A stretch of 64,000 nt of DNA. Source: a virus. The notes beneath the pieces were generated by a model that did no database searches, was not told where the DNA came from, and was given only the letters and a program-made list of their open reading frames with translations. The stretch lies in IMG/VR virus record IMGVR_UViG_3300032315_001401, positions 62,001-126,000 of that record, one strand, 5' to 3'. This document shows positions 55,201 through 62,124 of the stretch, piece after piece. Position 1 is the stretch's first letter. Every line of letters starts with the position of its first letter. Both the position numbers and the translations under genes were made by a program.

Positions 55201-58150
55201 ATGTAGAAAGTCCGGAAATATTAGAAGTTTCATATTCATATTCTACTATATCGCCATCAGAAAACCCATGATTTTTAAATGTAACTGCGTTATCATAAAT
55301 TGATATACCTGCTTGGGATACATTTAATTTTCTATTAGTATAACCTTCACCACCATTGATAACTGAAATGCCAGTTAATCTATTTTTTAGTTCAGTTTTA
55401 AACTTCTGAATTCCGGAATTTCCAATTGTGGTAAAACCTACAGTATTAATTCCCACACTATAATCTGAGTATGATTGATATATTTCAATAGTTTTATCAT
55501 TAATAATTTTTGGATAATATATTGCACCATCTATTAAAGTTTTTGATTGATCTAAGTTAGATCCATTAAATGTTCCTATCCCAATGGCAGAATTGTAGTT
55601 TTTGTCATATATGATAGGTTGCCCATTAATGAGATTGTGTGGCGATATAAAATATATTCTTTCATTACTAGTATCTAATCCACCTCCATTAGAAATTGAT
55701 CTTGCATCAAATTCCAATTCCCTCGCATACTTTTCAATAATTGGTTGAAAACTTGCTCCAGATCCATTTCCACCGGTGATAGCAATGGAAACAATAACAT
55801 CAATATCGAACTCTTGAGGATCTACGAATATTTTCTTTACTGTTCCGACCACTACCGGTTGAATTGATGCAGAACCATAAGATAATTGTAAAAGAGGGGG
55901 ATTGATTACATCAAAATTGCTGCCACCATTAAGAACATTTACATTATCAATTGGTCCATAATAAATTCTATCATTTGTTTTAAAACTGTGTATTTCAACT
56001 CCATTTTTTAGCATCCCAATGGAACCTGGAATTGTTTGATAAGTTTCTTTATCTCCCAATTTGGGATTTAATTTAAATTTCTTAAGTATTTTTTGACCAG
56101 AAATTTTATTTGATCTTTGAGAATATAGTATAAAATTATGCGTACCTGATAAAATACTCGATCCACTTGTTCCAAAACGGACAAAATCACTTGTACCAAC
56201 TACCGGACCACTTAAATATAGTTTAACTTGCCTTTTGTTAGTTAAAACTTCCACATAATAACTTCCTTCTTCCAATCCTGCTATAGGATTGCCATTGTTA
56301 GTGGAATAAAAAATTCTATCTCCAGTTATGAAAGAAACTTCAGTATTAAAATCAATTATTGTATATGAATCAGTTTCATTATCATAACCAGTCAGTTGAA
56401 AAGCATCATATTCAAAAGTATTAACTTGTATTTGATAAGATGGTAAAGAATTAGATGCAACATATAAATTGTCAGGTCTATCAATGTATACATTCTGAAC
56501 ATCTGAAATTAATTTATTATTTCCAAAATCAATAGGAACTATTGAAGATGAACATTTTTTAATTTTTCTTCTAATATCATACTTATCCAATGAATTTAGA
56601 AGAGATGTGTTAACACTGATGGTAACTGTATTGTTAATAATTGAATTAACATTTGCATTTTCAAATCCAGGAACTACTATTTCAGTATTTCTTTTTAATA
56701 CTTCAATTGTATCTCCAGAAGATAAACTAGTTGAATTTATATTAGATTTTGTTGTTAGTGTATTTCCTACAAAAGAATCTATTTCGTACCTAGAACTGGT
56801 ATTATAAATCCATATATTTGCAAATATTTCCTTAACCGTATTGCCGGAATCTATAACTTCTCCAAGATTTTTTGGATAAATTACATCATTATATGATAAC
56901 TCATAATTTTCAGTTTCAATATCAACGTCCGACAATACCCCAGTAATTCTAAATTCTACTTTTTTAGTCGTGTCTCCATTCTCATATCCATAATATGTTT
57001 CATTGGATATTAGTGATGCTGTTTTTGATATTGTTACTGGTGTAGATTTTGTATAGCATCCCAAAAATTGATTTACACTTTTATCAGAATAAACAATTTC
57101 ATTAGATCCAAAGAAAATACTTCCCGTTCTTGCAAAACCAACTGTCGAATCAACACTAATTACAGCAACTCCACTTTGTAAAGGAGTTACATTTACTTCC
57201 TCAACAACTTTAGTATTTGGTGTTATAGTAAATGTGCCGGTAACATTTGGATAAGTATCATCATATCCGACAAAAAAGTTTAATTTATAATATGTTACTC
57301 CGTTTCTAGTAATAGTTTCTACTTCAGAAACCGCAGCACTTGTATAATCATCAGTTGACTTTTTAATTGTTTGACCTACTAACTTGGTAGGATCTCCAGA
57401 AATTTTACTTATTACTGCAACATTTCTTCTAATATAACCAGCATCCGATGGTTTGATTAAGAATTTCTCAAGATTAATTACACTCGGGGTTTCCCCATAC
57501 AATACATTGAATAGTATTCTGAAAGATTCGGGAGTTCCTTTAGATTCATATAAAGTTCTTGCTTCTTTTATAAAATTTCCCACATCAAGATTTTCAGTAA
57601 AATCTAGTCCTTCTAATCCAGGAGTTAGACTAAACTTTATTTTCTTATAAAATTCTTGTAAAAATAAGGAACTTAAATTTTGTACCGAAGATCCTGATGT
57701 GTGTGAAGAAGCAGAAGATTGATTAAAAACTAATTCACCATATTGTAAGTCTTTATGATAATTTGTAACCCCACTGAATCCTCTTACACATCCAGTGAAA
57801 GTATTTCTAGATATAGCAGTGTATGTTATAATCTCATCATCAATTTTTAGAAGTCCATACTTTGCAGGAAAACCTCTAGTGCTAGATACGGAAATATTGG
57901 TAGAAGTTGTTGCAATATTACCTTCAAGAGTCGTATAACCAACAACTACTTCTGGAGTAAGATTATCAAGATTGATGTATTGATCTAAATTTTCAGCAAT
58001 ATCTATAGGACCGCCCTGATACTCTTGAGAGATATAATATTGCTTTAGAAATTCAGCAGCCTTTGGACTTTCATCTAAGATAAACTCCGGAATCTGACTA
58101 TCAATTATTTGTTGTACTTTTACTCTAGATTCAAAACCCGTTTGTATCAT
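46208..58150 (-). CDS. Giant baseplate protein at the gp7 position, 3980 aa
   Basis: This 3980-residue protein lies between gp6 and gp8, where T4 has gp7 (1032). The first ~240 residues (FLKQYYISQEYQGGPIDIAE, then SLFLQEFYKKIKFSLTPGL and YESKGTPESFRILFNVLYGE) look like the conserved baseplate-anchoring part. The long body is beta-rich, with many GxGY units (GGEGYTNRKL, GYGYTFTNTF, GSGYIGSSVT, GFGYSQSIIP). Near residues 1235-1340 lies a YHYH-type domain (GWAYDGNPIYGSFGYSD, then RYTGNGDLDQYNGRF). The protein has grown by insertion of repeat and domain modules. It overlaps nothing: gap of 1 base to gp6. Confidence 0.85.
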   Translation of the reverse strand: MIQTGFESRVKVQQIIDSQIPEFILDESPKAAEFLKQYYISQEYQGGPIDIAENLDQYINLDNLTPEVVVGYTTLEGNIATTSTNISVSSTRGFPAKYGLLKIDDEIITYTAISRNTFTGCVRGFSGVTNYHKDLQYGELVFNQSSASSHTSGSSVQNLSSLFLQEFYKKIKFSLTPGLEGLDFTENLDVGNFIKEARTLYESKGTPESFRILFNVLYGETPSVINLEKFLIKPSDAGYIRRNVAVISKISGDPTKLVGQTIKKSTDDYTSAAVSEVETITRNGVTYYKLNFFVGYDDTYPNVTGTFTITPNTKVVEEVNVTPLQSGVAVISVDSTVGFARTGSIFFGSNEIVYSDKSVNQFLGCYTKSTPVTISKTASLISNETYYGYENGDTTKKVEFRITGVLSDVDIETENYELSYNDVIYPKNLGEVIDSGNTVKEIFANIWIYNTSSRYEIDSFVGNTLTTKSNINSTSLSSGDTIEVLKRNTEIVVPGFENANVNSIINNTVTISVNTSLLNSLDKYDIRRKIKKCSSSIVPIDFGNNKLISDVQNVYIDRPDNLYVASNSLPSYQIQVNTFEYDAFQLTGYDNETDSYTIIDFNTEVSFITGDRIFYSTNNGNPIAGLEEGSYYVEVLTNKRQVKLYLSGPVVGTSDFVRFGTSGSSILSGTHNFILYSQRSNKISGQKILKKFKLNPKLGDKETYQTIPGSIGMLKNGVEIHSFKTNDRIYYGPIDNVNVLNGGSNFDVINPPLLQLSYGSASIQPVVVGTVKKIFVDPQEFDIDVIVSIAITGGNGSGASFQPIIEKYARELEFDARSISNGGGLDTSNERIYFISPHNLINGQPIIYDKNYNSAIGIGTFNGSNLDQSKTLIDGAIYYPKIINDKTIEIYQSYSDYSVGINTVGFTTIGNSGIQKFKTELKNRLTGISVINGGEGYTNRKLNVSQAGISIYDNAVTFKNHGFSDGDIVEYEYETSNISGLSTSTKYKILKLNSDTFRLCNAGVGGTDNSNYQRKNYVNFSSTGSGYQIFKYPDIEISVEYTSVGIGSTQVKGAINATPIIKGSISDVYVYDKGYDYGSAILNVHKRPQVVVKNGKGAQFRPSIFNGKITDIQVLYGGSEYYSTPDLVITGDGIGAIARPVILDNKIVDVVVINPGYGYTFTNTFVKAIPSGKDEVIQVNVRELSVNNSYKYGIQNQFYRNPSSEVLIETNNNLEYAVIGYSQNVKTNIGDNKDTLGQHSDIIGWAYDGNPIYGSFGYSDPNNENSLIKKLEPGYSLTTIENRPSTIDFPYGYFIEDYRYTGNGDLDQYNGRFGKTKDFPEGVYAYFATTEINRDGELIGKFPYFIGNEYRSPYLEENIDLNQYFDFNNSKLLRNTLPYKVNDQYADNDFIIESNEIVNQKTIVESVSAGSVTGLDIIKSGSNYSVGEALIFDDSRSGGGGISAEVSEISGLEIININTTIDSYNDSIVEWQNGSAIKVYISPYHVFTNGDNINISGLSTQVSNLNGSYKVGFTTYTTFLDKNIPNYASTGIVTDIYLTSIPKNISIGSSIQIENEIFSVLNVYENFGIIKVDRSSSGVAHTQTTPVYFLPDSFIVNKTLDQFDSKVNSKIYFNPTKSVGVGTTSGSGISVNYNIGITTYNTFIPTQSIFLPNHPFKTNQQVILRKPSSASAISVSNTSGGASFNILRANSQVFYIINKSKDYVGIATNVGLTTTGGLFFLSSGTDDYHYSIESNLTQVKAKVNKISSVVSVSTSHQLRVGDQISLEISPDLSVGIGTSTSINVKLDSNTKKIIINPLSFNSSGINTATNSILLNSHNLNTGDKILYESLGTLPIGLTTGNYFVYKVDENTISLCETSYDSFISPPIIVSIGSTGSGYQKISKVNPQIKVIKNNNLVFNLSDPSLFGYDFKIYYDQNFEKEFVSIATTDSLSTIGVGTIGVSTISTLTLNYSDGIPEKLYYNLEKAGYISTTDKDVVNYSEIVFENSSYSGDYNIVSVGSTTFTISLKKIPESLRYGREDCDILKYSTTSSSSIGGISKVKLLSGGYSYRSMPIFGGVETETGSGAFIVPISSQIGKINQTRIVNEGFEYSSDKTLRPTASIPKFVYISSSNTIDNINILNGGQNYTSAPNLICIDSNTGEIINSGLLRANLSGSSITSVIIENEPKGLPINPVTIRAINNSNGISIDTIQSSSGIVTCFLTTPIAGFTSAPFSIGDKIFAEGIQKSGSSGDGFNSSDYGYQFFTVTNFQNLNPAKLEFSLSGLTTNPGIAKTIQESYATIINYNYYPQFKVIQKFSPFSIGEKLSSDSGNGFIVRDLTVISCDENFVRVSGNYDLSSGERIRGLESSNEATIDSVKFIDGVYNVNYFNLQKFGWKSETGKLNENFQVTSDNDYYQNLSYSVKSSKTWEEIVTPVNNLLHISGMKNFSDTQIINNVQSGIGTTESTLSLLNVFESDTRVDRINNLDLVVDVDILDSRSKFIKFRNIRLADYILCKTNRVLKIDDISSEFSSENDETSSVSNIVQINSGNNYNRFLVQIQNIYTNEAQFSEIVTINNDQDIFTLSKASLTSLSDQSLLADIEGYADSDSNFYLKFEPQDVNNSDFDIKILQDTFTSKTGVGTTQNVGFIDLISANKIVSSGITTSVFNLNSSKYSSVYSNIQISNGDSSDMNYVEIYLNHDGTNTYISEYYFDDEISETSYGFIGSFGASVSGGILSLNYTNTSSETITIRTKNVGFGTTAIGAGNYRFKLPGQSAGNERTVVFNSNFNNISSGSTSILVLDKFLFTSAKSVVKVGLGQTSALHQIMAINDGNDAYSIQYPFLSIGSTSGIGTFGAEISGNNFIIKFYADPSVSGNLEILSFSESFYTELDAINIPPDLNYSPVQQSVKIARYFGANSSNINKYDFDAEYEGNPIFMKTFDPTNTDILNPVTGVFTIPNHFFSTGEQLIYTPNSTFIGIGTSSMGIGATSNYVGVVTTILPSVVYAIKDTNDSFRISTRKEYANLGIAVTFTSLGLGNAHQLEMYKKNEKSIITINDIVQSPISYSYITHTLSGNGGQIGTASTIFALSGISSITPTDILKIDNEYMKINNVGLGTTNLGPITFNGNISLVGVTRGFLGSIAGVHTDTSIGRIYRGSYNISKNKIFFTEPPRGNSLDLLGPNEFNLPRERASFNGRVFLRQDYTSNQIYDDISDQFTGIGQTFILTSQGINTVGLGTSGGNGIVFINNIFQSPTTLNNSSNNYLISENAGATSITFTGITSSNNTLFKSEYDINQNQLPRGGIIVSFGSTGGLGIAPLVGASVTAIVGAGGTIVSVGLGTMDILGSGYRSPVSVAITETGHIGTGAVITANVGAGGKLSFNVINPGTGYTNPTVNVSSPSYENLPVIGVSRLGIGNTTDTGVGLLLNIEVGASSTATGIGSTLFEVKSFKIVRNGYSFKIGDVFKPVGLVTASGLSSPISEFELTVLDVFTDSFAAWQFGELDYIDSIKNYQDGIRTRFPLYYNSEILSFELDENDPDSQLIDLDSVLIIFINGVLQEPGSSYQFSGGTSFTFSVAPDPEDNISVFFYRGTRNQDTIQINVTETVKIGDTVQIFSNNANIQNTITQDARIIYDVSASDKIETNLYTGQGIDESNNKPLYWTKQKTDLILNGENVYKTRDSLESQVYPTANIIRNFSNSDNQIFVDDSSIFNYENESPINFSATIISKVSDLVPADVTAVVSTSGTISSLIINNPGSGYIGSSVTASISSPPSIGVGIRATANISIVDGSLSTVSITNPGFGYSQSIIPQVLIPSPDPIYENISNIIDVEGYDVSIVGIATTTGIGSPLALKFTLDRDPFLFPDLQVGYPVYISETTVGQGVTSINTSNTDIISISTSFSNNIYQIHAINSTLGIITCNIASNTSIVGIATTGTLKYPVGRLSWGRLSGFTRSINPISIGVSGYTSSVGITSLSYNTGLSTYPIIQRRGYGLRNNGSLKKNL

Positions 58151-58151
58151 A

Positions 58152-60104
58152 TTACGACCTCATTAATTTCCCGTTTGAGTAACTTGAACGATACGAATTT
58201 TTTGTAAAGACGACTCCGGAAATATCTTCCCCAGATGCAATTGTATCCTTTACCATATTTATTTGACTTTTTGAAACATCAAAAGATACATAAAGATCTT
58301 TAAGACCAATGACATCATTTGATTCTGGATATGCTTGTATTTCTATTAAATCATTTCCTAACTCTGTGGATGTAATTGTGATCGTATTTAGAGTTATTTC
58401 TCCATTTGTATAATTTACAACACCAGCAGATTGTACAACTACAAAAGGAGATAATGATGCAGTTGATACTCCTGCCGAGGTTTCAATAGGTTTTACAATT
58501 GAAACGACTCCTGTTACCCCATCTGCATTTGGAGTATCCGTAAGATATACAGTCTCAGATTCATTTAATATTTTAAACCCAGTTGATTTAATATTATAAC
58601 CGTATGAATTCATATGAAATTGATTACCAAAACATATTTCATACTGAGCTGGGCGACCTATAAGTGCTTTTAAATCTCTTCTAATTCTAACTCTGGTGAT
58701 GTTTGATGTAATTGCAGTATCGGTATTATCAATGACTTGAAGAAGTTTACTATATTTAAACCTACCTCCAAATTTATTTAAATCTACAGATTGTGAATAT
58801 TTGTTAAGTGAGTTATTTACTCTTGTTTTTAAATCAGAAACACTTCCAACCTGACTATAATTATAATAAACATAAGATTCAATTTCAACATATAGTATTT
58901 TAAGATCTACTATTTTTGGACGCATACCAGAAACACTATATTGAGATAATTTAGAAAGTATTTGCTCTTTATCAAAATCAGAAACAAATGTTCCATTTTT
59001 TGGTTTAATGCTAATTGAAACAGTCCCATATTCTGGAGGACTTAATTCTTCACCACCAACAACAGAAACAGACTCTGCGTTTCCATAAATTTTTGATTTA
59101 ATAATTGTTTCATAATCACTTGCAGTTACTGCTCTATACTGGGAAGAATATAGACGAGGTGCAAAGTAACGAATTGAATCTATTGTTTCTATATCAGACC
59201 CATTTTGGGCACTTTGATTTGTGGTAATGGTAATTGCATCATTTGTTGCGCGGACAATTCTATCATCTGCATCTCTAAAAGAACCTTCAAAAGTAAATGA
59301 ATTTGCCCCGTTTCCATTTTTACCACTTGTTACAATATAATTTGTAGTAATGACTGTGGAATTTTCAAGTTTTTTGCCAAATATTCCATCACCAAAAAGA
59401 AGTTGATATTTTTCGTCTTGCACTTCTTGGACTAAAAAGATTTCTGAGTTTGAATTAACATCAAAGATATTATCAACTAAAGAATATAAAGAACCAAGAC
59501 CACTATCACTAACACCCTTAATATAGACTCTGATCGTAGAAGTATCAATAAATGGATTTTCAAGAACAAACTTTTGATCTAGTGATGCATTAACAGTAAA
59601 CTTTTTAGTTAAGAAAGTTCCTTCTCTGATTGTAATATTGCTAAATGTTGCAATCCCATTTACAACAGGGACGGTAATATTTTCTGGAATTGAAAAGACA
59701 TAGGACGATCCTTTTACAAGACCGGTGCATACAAGTCCTGCTTGTAAAGTAACTGAAGATGTATATACAGGTGTGCCGTCCTGTAATATTTGATCTGGAT
59801 CTACTGATATGCTAAATGAAACTATTGCATTTGCAGCATTTCTGGAGTATGGAACATAACCAATATTTCTTGCCAGAGAGACAACGTTTTCTCTTACAGT
59901 TGCAGAATCCAAGAAGGATTCATTGACAACCATATTTGAATTGAATGCGGTGATATAAGTATTATATGCTAATGTGTCGATTAAAACAGAAAAATTCGAC
60001 CCTTCAAAATCAAAGTCCGTAAATGTGGAGTTAGCACGGAGATAATCTTTGATTGAAGTTTTTATCTGATCGAAATCTAGATTTGTAAATTGAGTAAAAG
60101 GCAT
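58152..60104 (-). CDS. 6: gp6 baseplate wedge protein
   Basis: The 650-residue protein matches T4 gp6 (660) in length and is the core wedge dimer of the baseplate. The N-terminal FTQFTNLDFDQIKTSIKDYL and the TYITAFNSNMVVNESFLDSA segment are typical, and DRIVRATNDAITITTNQ-like linkers precede the conserved ASDYETIIKSKIYGNAESV block (J-like/gp6 fold). It lies 1 base after gp25. Confidence 0.95.
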   Translation of the reverse strand: MPFTQFTNLDFDQIKTSIKDYLRANSTFTDFDFEGSNFSVLIDTLAYNTYITAFNSNMVVNESFLDSATVRENVVSLARNIGYVPYSRNAANAIVSFSISVDPDQILQDGTPVYTSSVTLQAGLVCTGLVKGSSYVFSIPENITVPVVNGIATFSNITIREGTFLTKKFTVNASLDQKFVLENPFIDTSTIRVYIKGVSDSGLGSLYSLVDNIFDVNSNSEIFLVQEVQDEKYQLLFGDGIFGKKLENSTVITTNYIVTSGKNGNGANSFTFEGSFRDADDRIVRATNDAITITTNQSAQNGSDIETIDSIRYFAPRLYSSQYRAVTASDYETIIKSKIYGNAESVSVVGGEELSPPEYGTVSISIKPKNGTFVSDFDKEQILSKLSQYSVSGMRPKIVDLKILYVEIESYVYYNYSQVGSVSDLKTRVNNSLNKYSQSVDLNKFGGRFKYSKLLQVIDNTDTAITSNITRVRIRRDLKALIGRPAQYEICFGNQFHMNSYGYNIKSTGFKILNESETVYLTDTPNADGVTGVVSIVKPIETSAGVSTASLSPFVVVQSAGVVNYTNGEITLNTITITSTELGNDLIEIQAYPESNDVIGLKDLYVSFDVSKSQINMVKDTIASGEDISGVVFTKNSYRSSYSNGKLMRS

Positions 60105-60105
60105 T

Positions 60106-60507
60106 TTATCTGGTTGCCTCTAATATAAATGAAAATTGTTGTGTTGGAACTTCTTGTCCGATAATATTAAAAATTACAGTCACTTCAAACTCATTTGTAT
60201 CCGGACTTGGATTGACTTCAACATCTACATTATCAACTCTAGGTTCATAGTTAGAAATTGTATTAATAATTTGCTCTCTGATTACAGATGCGGTTGCAAA
60301 ATCAACAAACTCAAACAAACTGGAGCGGACATCAGATCCCAAACTTGGATTGAAAAATCTTTCGTTTGGGATTGTTTCTACAAGATTACGAATTGATCGT
60401 ATAATTGCATTTTGATTTTTCAAAATTGGCAGATCTTTTGTCACAGGATGTGGATCAAAAGACAGGCTAATATCCTTAAATGATCTAGATATTCGTGTAA
60501 CTGCCAT
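60106..60507 (-). CDS. 25: gp25 baseplate wedge protein (lysozyme-like fold)
   Basis: The 133-residue protein equals T4 gp25 (132). It is the small wedge protein that nucleates sheath attachment and is related to the contractile-injection-system gp25 family. The RNLVETIPNERFFNPSLGSD segment followed by VRSSLFEF is the family hallmark, and a late-promoter CATAAATA precedes it. It starts the baseplate operon. Confidence 0.95.
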   Translation of the reverse strand: MAVTRISRSFKDISLSFDPHPVTKDLPILKNQNAIIRSIRNLVETIPNERFFNPSLGSDVRSSLFEFVDFATASVIREQIINTISNYEPRVDNVDVEVNPSPDTNEFEVTVIFNIIGQEVPTQQFSFILEATR

Positions 60508-60528
60508 TGGATATGAAATTTCTTGGAT

Positions 60529-60536
60529 TATTTATG
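60529..60536 (-). promoter_or_regulatory. Late promoter variant CATAAATA (gp25)
   Basis: CATAAATA on the minus strand, 21 bases before the gp25 ATG. It heads the baseplate module. Confidence 0.7.
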
Positions 60537-60537
60537 T

Positions 60538-60780
60538 TTATTTCCAAGAAGAACCATATCCAGGTTCAGTTCCATATTCCCAATCATCATAGTCCGCATC
60601 ATTACGAATTTTTTCGTGTAACTCTTGTTGCTTTTTTAAGTCATGCTTAGGTGCCAAATCGTGCATAACCTCTTGAATGACTCTTTTTGATGGTACATTT
60701 TCATAATCTGTAATCAGGTGAGTAGTTCCCCACATTTCTCTCATATAATTCGAATCTCTATCTACTGGTAAGTTTGACAT
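60538..60780 (-). CDS. Conserved cyanophage hypothetical protein, 80 aa
   Basis: A charged 80-residue protein with no membrane segment (SNYMREMWGTTHLITDYEN, then DLKKQQELHEKIRNDADYDD). A strong AGGAG ribosome-binding site lies 7 bases before the ATG, overlapping the 3' arm of a small hairpin at 60788-60809. It lies between speD and the baseplate operon. Function unknown. Confidence 0.75.
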   Translation of the reverse strand: MSNLPVDRDSNYMREMWGTTHLITDYENVPSKRVIQEVMHDLAPKHDLKKQQELHEKIRNDADYDDWEYGTEPGYGSSWK

Positions 60781-60787
60781 TTTGCTC

Positions 60788-60839
60788 CTGTTTTAAATGA
60801 ATAAAACAGAACTTTTATGAAGGAGGTTGCTATCTCCTT
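60788..60839 (-). promoter_or_regulatory. Two hairpins after speD and at the next gene's ribosome-binding site
   Basis: In the minus-strand transcript AAGGAG/CTCCTT (60839-60834 with 60825-60820) forms a weak stem after the speD stop, with no U-tract. CTGTTTTA/TAAAACAG (60809-60802 with 60795-60788) forms an 8-bp stem whose 3' end overlaps the AGGAG of the next gene. The first may protect the mRNA end; the second may modulate translation. This is inference. Confidence 0.4.
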
Positions 60840-60847
60840 ATTTCTAT

Positions 60848-61189
60848 TTAACGATCCACTTCTCTCAATGAATAATTATCCGAATCTAGGTATTTAAGCA
60901 TTTCTAAAGCAACTAATTTGGGATTTCCTTCACCGCAAGTATAAACATCAATTGCAATACACCCCTCTTCTGGCCAAGTATGGCAAGATACATGACTTTC
61001 CGCAAGGGCAATAACTATTGTGCAACCTTGAGGTAAAAAACAATGTGAAAATATATTCAGAATTGTCATTTTGGCACGTTCGATGCCCCTGATCATGACG
61101 TTCTGTAGAGATTCTACATCATTGATTAGGTGAAAATCGACATTATACACCTCTAAGAGTAGGTGTTTGCCCATCGAAAATCTTTCCAA
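60848..61189 (-). CDS. speD: S-adenosylmethionine decarboxylase proenzyme (SpeD)
   Basis: The 113-residue proenzyme decarboxylates S-adenosylmethionine to supply aminopropyl groups for polyamines. The self-cleavage and active-site block is intact: AESHVSCHTWPEEG, with cleavage expected before S65 (yielding the pyruvoyl group), H70, and C85 in DVYTCG. The N-terminal MGKHLLLEVYNVD fits the bacterial class 1B family; Met6 is an alternative start. It is a known cyanophage auxiliary metabolic gene, thought to support host polyamine supply and DNA packaging charge balance. It sits at the edge of the baseplate module. Confidence 0.95.
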   Translation of the reverse strand: MERFSMGKHLLLEVYNVDFHLINDVESLQNVMIRGIERAKMTILNIFSHCFLPQGCTIVIALAESHVSCHTWPEEGCIAIDVYTCGEGNPKLVALEMLKYLDSDNYSLREVDR

Positions 61190-61209
61190 TTCGGTTTGTG
61201 CAAAAAATA

Positions 61210-61217
61210 TATTTATT
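61210..61217 (-). promoter_or_regulatory. Possible late promoter AATAAATA (speD)
   Basis: AATAAATA on the minus strand, 20 bases before the speD ATG, overlapping the stop of the 199-residue gene. Confidence 0.45.
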
Positions 61218-61812
61218 TTATTAAAAATCCCTTTCTTTTATCACCAATATCAACAATAAATTCATAATCTTCATAAATTTCAGGTATATCTTCGTTCCAA
61301 ACTGGTATTGCAACAGTGTTATTATACCTAAAATTAGGATTTCTACGAAATTGAACCTCAATGAGATGCCCATCTATGAATTCACAATTAATCCACTCAT
61401 AATTTTTCTTTAAATTTTTTAAAATATCAGGAAATTCGACTTTTTTGTCAATTTTTTCCCATTTTGACCACTTATAAATGGGATTTTTTTCATCACGAGT
61501 GCCCAATATTACTAATTCTTGCTTCTCATGATGAAAATCGACACTTAAATGCTCACCTTTAAAAACTTCACACCAAAATTCTGATGGGTGAAAGTCATCT
61601 GTAGTTTTTTCTATCCATTCTATACGAGCAAAACGGCTCATTCCAAGTAAATTGAAGGATGGTCGAACAATATAAAAGTCGGGTTTAGGTACTGTAGTTC
61701 CAGAAGGACCACAAGTATAACCTAAACGCCGACTTATGAATAGTTTATTATAAACCCAAAGATCTTCCGAATGTATATGATTCCATTCATCATCACATTC
61801 TAGAAAATACAT
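61213..61812 (-). CDS. Conserved cyanophage hypothetical protein, 199 aa
   Basis: The 199-residue protein has recognisable conserved cyanophage segments (FYIVRPSFNLLGMSRFARIE, then PSEFWCEVFKGEHLSVDFHH) but no motif I can tie to a reaction. The pattern of IVRP followed by a WCEVFKGEHLSVDF strand is reminiscent of ATP-grasp-type folds, a weak guess. It has no membrane segments. Its ATG overlaps the upstream stop by one base (TAATG), and it precedes speD by 23 bases. Confidence 0.75.
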   Translation of the reverse strand: MYFLECDDEWNHIHSEDLWVYNKLFISRRLGYTCGPSGTTVPKPDFYIVRPSFNLLGMSRFARIEWIEKTTDDFHPSEFWCEVFKGEHLSVDFHHEKQELVILGTRDEKNPIYKWSKWEKIDKKVEFPDILKNLKKNYEWINCEFIDGHLIEVQFRRNPNFRYNNTVAIPVWNEDIPEIYEDYEFIVDIGDKRKGFLIK

Positions 61813-61958
61813 TACCTCTTTCCTTGCCCTCTATACTTTTTACGAGCGGAATTACGAGAAGACGCTGAGTATTTAGTATTAGACCCACATCCTTGCCGAG
61901 TATTCTTTGGATGAGACTCAACTTCTTTTCCACCACTTAAAGATTTTTTGATTGCCAT
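61812..61958 (-). CDS. Small basic conserved cyanophage protein, 48 aa
   Basis: A 48-residue frame, MAIKKSLSGGKEVESHPKNT then SASSRNSARKKYRGQGKR, very basic and Ser/Gly-rich, probably disordered. It overlaps the next gene by one base (TAATG) and follows the 53-residue gene by 3 bases. The compactness and similar small proteins in other cyanophages support it. Nucleic-acid binding is inference from charge. Confidence 0.7.
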   Translation of the reverse strand: MAIKKSLSGGKEVESHPKNTRQGCGSNTKYSASSRNSARKKYRGQGKR

Positions 61959-61961
61959 AAG

Positions 61962-62123
61962 TTATTCTCCAATAATTTCAGTTTCAAGTTCTTCAGGTCG
62001 TGGAGAACCTGTCTGATAGAATTCGATTGACAGGTCCTCCATAACTTCGAAATATTCTTCCTCTGTGAGTGAGGAATAAATTTTTCTTCCTTTACAAAGA
62101 ATATTGTAAGATTCGTTAGTCAT
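61962..62123 (-). CDS. Conserved cyanophage acidic protein, 53 aa
   Basis: A 53-residue acidic protein (YNILCKGRKIYSSLTEEEYF, then MEDLSIEFYQTGSPRPEELE). I start it at the ATG at 62123, one base after the glycosyltransferase-like stop; a longer 104-residue frame lies inside that gene and is not supported. The sequence resembles a small conserved cyanophage protein that I recall being present near such genes. Function unknown. Confidence 0.75.
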   Translation of the reverse strand: MTNESYNILCKGRKIYSSLTEEEYFEVMEDLSIEFYQTGSPRPEELETEIIGE

Positions 62124-62124
62124 C

